From: Deltaproteobacteria bacterium ADurb.Bin026
Lineage (GTDB): Bacteria; Desulfobacterota; Syntrophorhabdia; Syntrophorhabdales; Syntrophorhabdaceae
Length of the DNA: 10,172 nucleotides
Reading direction: 5' to 3'
Assembly (NCBI GenBank): GCA_002071245.1
Contig: MWEV01000236.1
Location: forward strand, 1 to 10,172
A program made the translations under genes and the position numbers. Under the pieces are notes generated by a model. That model was not told the DNA's origin, ran no database searches, and saw only the letters and a list, made by a program, of their open reading frames with translations. Shown here one piece after another: positions 1-7,100 of this stretch (positions within the stretch are counted from its first letter, which is position 1; every line of letters begins with the position of its first letter).

Positions 1-213
1 ACCGGGAGGGTTTTGCCGATAGGGGGATTAAAGGAAAAAACCCTTGCAGCCTTGAGGGCAAGAATGGAAACGGTTATTATCCCGGATGAAAATGTTGGTG
101 AGTTGGTCGAAATTCCCGGATATGCAAAGAAAAAGATTAAATTTATGCCTGTTAGGAATATGGACGAGGTGGTAAAAATCGTTTTTGGAGAGATGCAAAG
201 TGGTGATGAGTAG
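1..213 (+). CDS. lon: Lon protease (ATP-dependent, peptidase family S16), C-terminal fragment, 5' end outside window
   Basis: The reading frame is open from the first base and ends at TAG 211-213, giving the last 70 residues of a protein whose start lies outside the window. The opening stretch TGRVLPIGGLKEK matches the Lon proteolytic domain just after the catalytic Ser region. The Lys of GGLK (codon at 31-33) corresponds to the Lys of the Ser-Lys catalytic dyad. The following segments, TVIIPDENVGEL and FMPVRNMDEVVKI, are the usual C-terminal Lon strands and helix. Lon is a cytoplasmic hexameric AAA+ protease that degrades misfolded and short-lived regulatory proteins. The usual alanine- and histidine-rich AAHR after the Lys reads AALR here, a mild variation. 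The ATPase part and catalytic Ser cannot be checked. The next gene overlaps this 3' end, so the two are probably co-transcribed. Confidence 0.95.
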   Translation, partial: TGRVLPIGGLKEKTLAALRARMETVIIPDENVGELVEIPGYAKKKIKFMPVRNMDEVVKIVFGEMQSGDE

Positions 214-1237
214 TGAACCGATGTTAAAAGAGGCATCTTTTTACGAGAAACTTGATGAAAATAGGGTAAGATGCAAATTATGTCGGCATGGTTGTGTGAT
301 TACCGAGGGTAGGAGGGGTATCTGCGGAGTAAGGGAAAACAGAAGCGGTACCCTATACAGCCTTGTTTATGGATTGCCCTGCTCATGGCATGTTGACCCG
401 ATAGAAAAAAAGCCTTTATTTCATTTTTTTCCTGGATCGAAGGCATTTTCTATTGCTACCGTAGGATGTAACTTTCACTGTCTCCATTGCCAGAACCATG
501 ATATATCACAGATGTCGGAAGATGATAGACAGGTCTTTGGCCACACGGTATCGCCTCTGGAAGCGGTTGAAATGGCTTATAAATCAGGATGCAAGAGCAT
601 TTCTTATACATACACCGAACCAACAATATTTTATGAATATGCATATGATACGGCGAGACTTGCAAAAGAAAGGGGCATATATAACAATTTTGTTACGAAT
701 GGATATATTCAGGATGAACCTCTAAAGGCTATACTGCCCTATCTTGACGGTGCAAATATCGACCTGAAGGGCTTCAATGAAGTTGTCTACAGGAAGATTT
801 GCGGGGCTGACTTAAACGGTGTGCTTGACACAATAAGGCTTTACAAAAGGCTTGGTATATGGATTGAGATCACAACGCTTATAATCCCAGGGTGGAATGA
901 TTCAGAAGATGAAATAGGTGGTATTGCCAGATTCATAAAAAATGACCTCGGCGCAGAAACGCCATGGCATGTAAGCGCATTCTATCCGACGCACAGGCTT
1001 ACAGATGCGCCAAGGTCGCCGCATAGTACATTGCACAGGGCTCGCCAAATAGGTATTGATGAAGGTTTACGTTATGTTTATGAGGGAAATATCCCGGGTT
1101 CTGACGGTGAAAACACATATTGCTACAACTGTAAGAAGTTGATTATACGTAGGTACGGGTATTCAATCATTGAATACAATATAGAGGATGGTTTTTGTAA
1201 ATACTGTAACGCAACGATTGATGGCATTGGACTTTGA
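206..1237 (+). CDS. amrS: AmmeMemoRadiSam system radical SAM enzyme (AmrS family)
   Basis: This is a 343-residue radical SAM protein. The 4Fe-4S cluster motif CxxxCxxC is at C88, C92 and C95 (VGCNFHCLHCQN). Ahead of it is a Cys cluster, C23-x2-C26-x3-C30 and C40, in the family's characteristic RCxLCxHxC...GICGVR context. At the C-terminus two CxxC pairs (C306/C309 and C331/C334) look like a further metal site. The middle holds the TYTEPTIFYEY and NIDLKGF segments typical of this family, which resembles pyruvate-formate-lyase activating enzymes. The family is named for its association with AMMECR1 and Memo proteins; its substrate is not settled as far as I know. Start choice: ATG 206 overlaps the lon stop by 8 bases. 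GTG 200 has better spacing from GGAG 187-190, and TTG 185 and ATG 221 are also in frame. The family motifs lie downstream of all of them, so the start is uncertain by up to 7 residues. Neither partner gene is in the window. Confidence 0.9.
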   Translation: MSSEPMLKEASFYEKLDENRVRCKLCRHGCVITEGRRGICGVRENRSGTLYSLVYGLPCSWHVDPIEKKPLFHFFPGSKAFSIATVGCNFHCLHCQNHDISQMSEDDRQVFGHTVSPLEAVEMAYKSGCKSISYTYTEPTIFYEYAYDTARLAKERGIYNNFVTNGYIQDEPLKAILPYLDGANIDLKGFNEVVYRKICGADLNGVLDTIRLYKRLGIWIEITTLIIPGWNDSEDEIGGIARFIKNDLGAETPWHVSAFYPTHRLTDAPRSPHSTLHRARQIGIDEGLRYVYEGNIPGSDGENTYCYNCKKLIIRRYGYSIIEYNIEDGFCKYCNATIDGIGL

Positions 1238-1308
1238 TATTGTTATGCGGCTTTTATGGGATAATATGTCTTTTTTTATGACATGCAGGTTATTCTGGTT
1301 TTTTACCT

Positions 1309-2166
1309 TCAACCCTTTTCTTTTAATTTTTCAGATTTGACTTCGAGTTCTGCAATGACCTGTGCGCCTAAAAGTAGTATCAATACGGCAGCCTCAATAT
1401 TGAGAAGCGCTACTACCGCAGTCGCAAAAGAGCCATATATCAAATTTACAACCGAAAGGGTTGAGTAATACCAAACGAGCAAACGTCTGATAATCTCCCA
1501 AAGGATTGTGGCTACTATGCCGCCGGTGAGTGCATATCGAAACCTGGTGCGATCAACAGGCATAATCATATAAATGGATGTAATCATGAATACTTCAGTT
1601 ATCAGTCCGAGCGCATAAAGCGCAACGCCCGGGATACCTTCAAGGCTGAACTGCCATAAAAAAATCAACAATTGTTTGTTTTTGAGGATTTCGAGGATTT
1701 CAGCAACAACCGACATCAAAAGCATACTTATTCCAATCAGTATTATGTATGCGTATGGGATGATTGCAGAGATAAAAAAACGACGTCTCTTTTTCCTTGC
1801 CCGGTGCGAGAAGATGACAGACATGGTGTTTTCAAGTACCGAAAAGGCAAGGGAACTGAAAAATATCATAACAACAAAACCAACTATGCTTACAACATTT
1901 CTATGTTTTAGGAATGTCTGTACCTGTTCAGTCAAAATGGCGGTATAGCCTGGCAGAACCATCTCAATATAGGTTGACAACGTGCCAAATAAAGGCCCCT
2001 CTCCGACAAAATGGGACAGCACGATGAGTGCAAGGACAAGTATGGGAATTATCGATAAAAGGGCATAAAAGGCAACAGCGCCTGATAGCAAAACGATTTG
2101 ATTTCGCCTGAAGCTTTTCAAAACATCCAAAGAGAATCTATAAAGCTGATTAGGCGTTTTATCCAT
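1309..2166 (-). CDS. YihY/virulence factor BrkB family inner-membrane protein
   Basis: This 285-residue polytopic membrane protein is convergent with amrS and divergent from the repressor gene. The N-terminal signature SGAVAFYALLSIIP (about residues 28-41) is the hallmark of the YihY/BrkB family. It is followed by about six hydrophobic segments (roughly 30-52, 91-112, 132-156, 178-202, 212-233 and 247-272). There is a strongly basic cytoplasmic loop around 121-130 (HRARKKRRRF), and a family-like YGSFATAVVALL stretch leads into the last segment. The family was once annotated as ribonuclease BN; that name came from a misassignment and no nuclease residues are visible. Its transport or envelope role is unknown. 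The start ATG (complement of 2164-2166) is preceded on the minus strand by GGTGAGG at short spacing. The last membrane segment reads LLNIEAAVLILLLGAQ, where the family usually has an aromatic-rich W-x-Y version. The C-terminal tail is charged and short. Confidence 0.9.
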   Translation of the reverse strand: MDKTPNQLYRFSLDVLKSFRRNQIVLLSGAVAFYALLSIIPILVLALIVLSHFVGEGPLFGTLSTYIEMVLPGYTAILTEQVQTFLKHRNVVSIVGFVVMIFFSSLAFSVLENTMSVIFSHRARKKRRRFFISAIIPYAYIILIGISMLLMSVVAEILEILKNKQLLIFLWQFSLEGIPGVALYALGLITEVFMITSIYMIMPVDRTRFRYALTGGIVATILWEIIRRLLVWYYSTLSVVNLIYGSFATAVVALLNIEAAVLILLLGAQVIAELEVKSEKLKEKG

Positions 2167-2314
2167 AAAACCTCACCCGATCTGTATAAAAGGTGTGCAA
2201 AAGCAAAAATACAAAAAAAAGCCAATTTTTGCAACAATATACTTTCAATGATTTTCAACTATTGTTTTTTTGCAGACACTTTTAGCAAATTTTACAATAA
2301 AACTGCAAATTATT

Positions 2315-2344
2315 TTGACAAAAATATTCTTGCTGTGATATTTT
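2315..2344 (+). promoter_or_regulatory. Predicted sigma-70 promoter of the tetR-RND operon
   Basis: A perfect -35 hexamer TTGACA lies at 2315-2320. An extended -10 element, TGa plus TATTTT, lies at 2336-2344, with an 18-base spacer between the hexamers. The -10 matches the consensus at four of six positions and the TG extension compensates. The predicted start is about 2351, which gives a leader of about 40 bases before the repressor's ATG. This is a sequence-based prediction; the long AT-rich background makes chance -10 matches common, but the exact -35 is less likely by chance. Confidence 0.6.
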
Positions 2345-2349
2345 GCTTT

Positions 2350-2363
2350 ACCGTCTGGACGGT
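2350..2363. promoter_or_regulatory. Inverted repeat, probable operator of the TetR-family repressor
   Basis: ACCGTC (2350-2355) and GACGGT (2358-2363) form a perfect inverted repeat with a 2-base TG spacer. CTTT before and AAAG after extend the symmetry with a small offset. The dyad sits at the predicted transcription start, just past the -10 element and 28 bases before the repressor's ATG. TetR-family dimers typically bind short dyads of this kind, and repressors of efflux pumps usually bind over their own promoter. The binding protein is inferred from position only. Confidence 0.6.
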
Positions 2364-2391
2364 GTAAAGGGGTTGCATAGGTATACAGTAG

Positions 2392-2940
2392 ATGAGTTCA
2401 AAGACCAATACTTACGACGTAATAGTCCGTGCTGCAGAATCTGTGGTTGTTGAGGCCGGTGCATCCCACATGACGCTCGATGCAGTAGCAACTAAGGCGG
2501 GCGTCAGCAAGGGGGGACTCCTCCATCACTTTCCCACCAAGATGGCGCTTATCGAGGCTATGATAAACCGTCTCATAGAAGCAAGACGGGAATTACGGAA
2601 AGAGATCTGGAAAAGCCTCCCAGACAGTCCGTCTCGTGGTTTGAAGGCATTCATGCTTTCAACCCTTTTGCGTGATAAAAAATCTGATCTGGTAGGTCCA
2701 CCCCTTCTTGCGGCGTTAGCCCATAATCCAAAACTTGCCGAACCCGTGCGTGAGGCGATCAAGAATGTCTTTTCTGAAATAGTTTCTTCTGGTATGAAGT
2801 TTGAAAAAGCGGCGTTGCTTGCCCTTGCAGCGGATGGCTTACTGCTGCAAGAGATTTTATCGATATCCCCCTTTACGGAGGAACAGCGCAATATGGTTGC
2901 TGATGAACTGATCAGGCTTGCCGATGAAGATATTAAATGA
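2392..2940 (+). CDS. TetR/AcrR-family transcriptional regulator, probable local repressor of the efflux operon
   Basis: This is a 182-residue regulator. The N-terminal TetR DNA-binding domain covers about residues 8-55. Its helix-turn-helix lies around 28-47, seen in TLDAVATKAGVSKGGLLHHF, followed by the family's typical P-x-K-x-x-L turn (PTKMALIEAM). The rest is helical and varied, as expected for a ligand-binding and dimerisation domain; its inducer cannot be read from sequence. The start is well fixed: an in-frame TAG lies directly before ATG 2392, and the next in-frame Met falls inside the DNA-binding domain. The ribosome binding site is weak (ATAGG about 10 bases upstream), in contrast to the strong sites of the pump genes. 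That fits a repressor kept at low level. The adaptor gene follows after 21 bases, so repressor and pump probably share one transcript and autoregulate through the dyad upstream. Confidence 0.93.
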   Translation: MSSKTNTYDVIVRAAESVVVEAGASHMTLDAVATKAGVSKGGLLHHFPTKMALIEAMINRLIEARRELRKEIWKSLPDSPSRGLKAFMLSTLLRDKKSDLVGPPLLAALAHNPKLAEPVREAIKNVFSEIVSSGMKFEKAALLALAADGLLLQEILSISPFTEEQRNMVADELIRLADEDIK

Positions 2941-2948
2941 ATCCAGTT

Positions 2949-2954
2949 GGAGGG
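2949..2954 (+). promoter_or_regulatory. Shine-Dalgarno site of the adaptor gene
   Basis: GGAGGG lies 7 bases before ATG 2962, close to ideal spacing. It supports this start for the adaptor gene and a higher translation rate than for the preceding repressor. Confidence 0.8.
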
Positions 2955-2961
2955 CTTTTGA

Positions 2962-4179
2962 ATGTATATCATAAATAGTATCAGGTTTATTGCCATTCTG
3001 GCGATAATCGCATTAAACTTGGCGGTGAGTGGTTGCAATAAACCGAAAGAAATGCAACAACCTGTACCGGAAGTTGCCGTGACGGTTATGCGGTATGAGA
3101 GGGTACCGATTACAACGGAGTTGCCAGGCAGGACATCTGCCTATCTTGTTGCAGAGGTAAGGCCTCAGGTTAGCGGTATTATTCAGAAACGTCTTTTTAC
3201 AGAGGGAAGCGATGTCAAGACTGGAGATGTTCTTTATCAGATAGACCCAGCGCCTTATAGGGCAGCCCTCAACAATGCGATTGGTGCGCTCGGCAGGGCT
3301 GAAGCAAATCTGCCTGCAATACGTTCTAAGTATGAACGCTATAAGGATTTGGTGAATGATAAGGCTGTCAGCCAACAAGAATACGAAGATATCGCCGCTG
3401 CATACAAACAGGCGGAGGCTGACATCCAGTACTGGAAGGCCTCTGTTGAATCTGCGCGTATCAATCTGGGTTATACGAGCATTACGGCCCCAATAACAGG
3501 TCGTATCGGCAAATCCAATGTGACCGTTGGTGCGCTTGTGACGGCGAACCAACCCTCTGCTATGGCCGTTATCCAGCAGATCGATCCGATTTATGTTGAT
3601 GCAACACAATCAAGCGCAAGCCAACTTCAACTCAAGGGGCATATTGAGGCAGGTCGGATAAAGAACGCGGGCAAGGATCAGACGAGGGTCAAGCTTCTGC
3701 TTGAGGACGGCACGTCATATAAAATGGAAGGGATTTTGAAGTTTTCTGATGTTACCGTTGAGCCAAGCACGGGGTCTTTCATCCTCAGGATGGTATTTCC
3801 GAACCCTAAATCTATACTGCTGCCCGGTATGTATGTGCGTGCTGTTATTCAGGAAGGTGTAATCGAGCAGGCGATTCTCGTGCCCCAACAAGGGGTCTTC
3901 AGGGATCCGAAGGGAAACCCATTCACCATGATTGTAGACGCCGAGGGTAAGGTTCAGCAGATAAAGCTGACGCTTGGTCGGGCTATAGGTGACAAATGGA
4001 ATGTAAGCGAGGGCTTAAAAGTCGGGGATCGCGTGATAATCGAAGGCATTCAAAAGGTGCGTCCCGGGGCTCCTGCTAAGGTTGTTTCCCCCGGCACAGA
4101 CGTAAAAGACAGCAAGGAAGCCAAAAAGACTGCAAATCCACTGACAAAGACAGGTCAGACGCCAACAAAGACCAAGTGA
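2962..4179 (+). CDS. acrA: RND efflux periplasmic adaptor (membrane fusion protein, AcrA/MexA type), lipoprotein
   Basis: This 405-residue protein resembles E. coli AcrA along its whole length. The N-terminus is a lipoprotein signal peptide with lipobox VSGC and the lipidated Cys at residue 25. Next come half of the lipoyl domain (about 62-100, with RPQVSGII and LYQIDPAPY), an alpha-hairpin (about 100-168), the second lipoyl half (YTSITAPITGRIGKSNV, 171-187), a beta-barrel (SDVTVEPSTGSF, FPNPKSILLPGMYVRA) and a membrane-proximal domain (VPQQGVF, VRPGAPAKV). The hairpin tip keeps the R-x3-L-x6-S motif (R126, L130, S137) known to dock on TolC/OprM-type channels. The protein bridges the inner-membrane pump and the outer-membrane channel in the periplasm. 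The C-terminal tail of about 25 residues is Lys- and Thr-rich and likely disordered. It is followed after 13 bases by the pump gene. Confidence 0.96.
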   Translation: MYIINSIRFIAILAIIALNLAVSGCNKPKEMQQPVPEVAVTVMRYERVPITTELPGRTSAYLVAEVRPQVSGIIQKRLFTEGSDVKTGDVLYQIDPAPYRAALNNAIGALGRAEANLPAIRSKYERYKDLVNDKAVSQQEYEDIAAAYKQAEADIQYWKASVESARINLGYTSITAPITGRIGKSNVTVGALVTANQPSAMAVIQQIDPIYVDATQSSASQLQLKGHIEAGRIKNAGKDQTRVKLLLEDGTSYKMEGILKFSDVTVEPSTGSFILRMVFPNPKSILLPGMYVRAVIQEGVIEQAILVPQQGVFRDPKGNPFTMIVDAEGKVQQIKLTLGRAIGDKWNVSEGLKVGDRVIIEGIQKVRPGAPAKVVSPGTDVKDSKEAKKTANPLTKTGQTPTKTK

Positions 4180-4181
4180 AC

Positions 4182-4188
4182 GGAGGGG
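4182..4188 (+). promoter_or_regulatory. Shine-Dalgarno site of the RND pump gene
   Basis: GGAGGGG sits in the 13-base gap between the adaptor's stop and ATG 4193, 4 bases before the start codon. It is strong in sequence but closely spaced. It supports the ATG at 4193, which gives the N-terminus MLSKFFLDRPVFAWV expected for this family. Confidence 0.75.
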
Positions 4189-4192
4189 CATA

Positions 4193-7100
4193 ATGTTATC
4201 CAAATTCTTTCTCGATCGCCCCGTTTTTGCTTGGGTTATCGCAATCATAATCATGTTGGTGGGATGTCTTTCTATTTATAACCTGCCGATATCCCAATAT
4301 CCCCCTATTGCACCACCGTCTATTTATATCTATTCCTCATATCCCGGGGCATCTGCAGAGACCGTTGAAAACAGTGTAACACAGATCATTGAGCAAAAGA
4401 TGACAGGCCTTGACAAGATGCTCTATCTTTCAGCCACAAGTGATAATGCTGGCGGTTCTCGTCTCGAACTGACCTTTGCGCCAGGAACAGACCCTGATCT
4501 CGCATGGTCAAAGGTACAAAATAAGCTGCAGCTTGCCATGGCAGGACTGCCAGAGGTGGTTCAGCGACAGGGCGTCACGGTTGGCAAGGCAACAAGAAAC
4601 TATTTGTTGATTGTGGGACTTATTTCAGAAGACGGTAGCATGAATGGTGACGATTTAAGGGATTATGCGCAGTCTAATCTTGAAAAGGTGCTTGCACGTG
4701 TGCCAGGTGTCGGCGAGGTGGAAAACTTCGGTACCCAATATGCCATGCGCATCTGGCTTAATACAGACAAATTGGTGAGTTACAACCTGACTGTGGATGA
4801 TGTGATAATGGCGCTTAAAACATATAATGTCGAGGTTTCTGCTGGACAGTTTGGCGGGGCACCTGCCGTAAAAGGGCAACGTCTGAATGCCTCTATTATT
4901 GTGCAAAGCATGCTTAAAACACCTGAGGAATTTGCCTCGATACCGGTTCGTATAAATCCTGATGGTTCGATTATAAAAATCAAGGATGTAGGGCGTGCTG
5001 AACTGGGAACAGATGCATACGATGTCGAGGTGTTTAATAATGGACGTCCTTCCGCTGGTATGGCAATAAGACAGGCTGCTGGTGCGAATGCACTTGATAC
5101 GGCAAATGCTGTAAAGGAAAAGATGAAAGAGATGAGCCGTTACTTTCCACAGGGTATGAAGGTTATTTATCCATATGACACAACCCCCTTTGTAAGGGTA
5201 GCTATCAAAGAAGTGGTCATAACCCTGCTGGAGGCGATCCTGCTGGTTTTTCTTGTAATGTGGCTTTTTATGGGGAACATTAGGGCGACCTTAATACCTA
5301 CTATCGCAGTGCCGGTAGTGCTTTTGGGAACATTTGGCACGCTGGGACTTTTCGGTTTCTCCATCAATATGTTGACCATGTTCGCCATGGTTTTGTCGAT
5401 AGGCCTTCTCGTGGATGACGCAATTGTGGTGGTTGAGAATGTGGAGCGTATCATGCGTGAGGAAGGACTTCCGCCTAGGGAGGCCACGGCGAAATCTATG
5501 GGGCAGATCACAAGCGCCCTTATCGGTATAGGTCTTGTGCTTTCTGCAGTCTTTGGCCCAATGGCGTTTTTCGGCGGTTCAACTGGTGTTATATATCGTC
5601 AGTTTTCCGTAACAATTATCTCCTCCATGATTTTATCTGTTGTTGTTGCATTGATACTGACGCCAGTTCTTTGTGCAACACTACTTAAACCAGTACCCAA
5701 AGGCCATGAACCTGCAGAAAATGCAATCCGTTTTCTGCGACCCTTTTTTTTGAGGTTCGATCGTATCTTTTTTAGGATTAGAGATCGCTATGTAAGGATA
5801 GTGGAGCGTTCATATTCGAAAAAGTTGCGTTATGCAATTATATATTTTTTGATTATAGCGATAGTGGGGATTCTTTTGCTTCGTATCCCCACCTCATATG
5901 TCCCTGATGAGGATCAGGGCATATTACTTGCACAGGTTATATTGCCGACAGGTTCGACCCTTGAACAGACTAAGGAGGTCGTAAATGGTGTGCAACGTTA
6001 TTTTCTCGAGCATGAAAAGGAAGCGGTAGAATCCTGTATGACCGTTTCAGGTGCTGGCTTCAACCTTAGGGCACAGACCAACGGTATGGTGTTTGTTAAG
6101 CTTAAAGAGTGGGATCTTCGTAATCGTTCTGATTTGAGGGTAAAGGCGATTGCAGCACGGGCTATGGGGGCGTTTTCAAAGATACGAAATGCCATGGTCT
6201 TTGCGTTTCCGCCGCCTTCAGTTATTGAACTGGGCATGGCAACCGGTTTTGACTTCCAGTTGCTTGACAGGGTTGGGTTGGGTCATGAGAAGCTTTTGGC
6301 TGCGAGAAACCAACTTCTTGGTATGGCGTTTCAGGACAAGCGCCTAGCCAAGGTCAGACCAAACGGGTTAGACGATGTATCCCAATACTATATGGATATT
6401 GATTGGGAAAAGGCCGGTGCGCTCGGCGTTTCCATTACTACCATACACAACACTGTTTCTGAGGCATTCGGGAGTGCATATGTGAATAATTTTATTCAGG
6501 CTGGTCGGGTAAAACGTGTTTTTGTCCAGGCAGATGCCCCTTATCGTATGATGCCTAAAGACTTAGAAAAGCTTCATGTAAGAAATAATGTTGGAAAAAT
6601 GGTGCCCTTTTCCGCCTTTGCATCAGGGAAGTGGAAGTCGGGGTCGCCGAGACTTGAACGATACAATGGTTTTCCATCTATGAGTATATGGGGAGAACCG
6701 GCACCGGGTAGGAGTTCAGGTGAAGCGATGAAGGTAATGGAAGGGCTTGTTGCAAAATTGCCCCAAGGGGTTGGTTTTGAATGGACAGGGCTTTCCTATC
6801 AGGAGAGGATGTCGAGTACGCAGGCACCTCTATTGTATGCGTTTTCCATCATCGTGATCTTTCTCTGCGTGGCAGCGCTTTACGAGAGTTGGGCGATACC
6901 CATTACCAACATGCTTATGCTTCCGCTTGGCGTGCTTGGCGCAACGTTTTTTACATGGACAAGGGGACTGCACAATGATGTATATTTTCAGATAGGTTTT
7001 CTGACTACATTGGGCTTGACGACAAAAAACGCAATTCTTATCATTCAATTTGCAAAGGAGAGGATGACAAGGGGAGAAGGGGTGCTGGATGCAACGCTTG

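Larger units (their letters stand above)
2167..2391. other. Divergent AT-rich intergenic region between the yihY-like and tetR-like genes
   Basis: These 225 bases separate two divergently transcribed genes and must carry both promoters. The right-hand end holds a convincing promoter and operator for the repressor gene, listed separately. For the left-hand (minus) gene I see only weak candidates, for example TATACA on the minus strand close to its start without a good -35 partner, so no call is made. Short TTTGCA/TGCAAA words recur through the region but are expected in such AT-rich DNA. No RNA gene or coding frame is supported here. Confidence 0.6.

Noticed and set aside
185..205. TTG 185 as an upstream start for the radical SAM gene
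   Set aside because: It would add 7 residues that lie wholly inside lon and match no family feature. ATG 206 or GTG 200 explains the protein as well, and GGAG 187-190 would lie inside the longer frame.
1266..1284. Weak hairpin ATGTC/GACAT around a T-tract between amrS and the convergent yihY-like gene
   Set aside because: The stem is only 5 bp and AT-rich, and the T run is in the loop rather than after the stem. It does not meet the pattern of an intrinsic terminator on either strand, although a terminator would be expected in this gap.
2526..3609. Long antisense open frames (2526-3038 and 3013-3609) opposite the repressor and adaptor genes
   Set aside because: They lie opposite strongly supported genes, their translations show no recognisable domain, and no ribosome binding site or promoter is evident.
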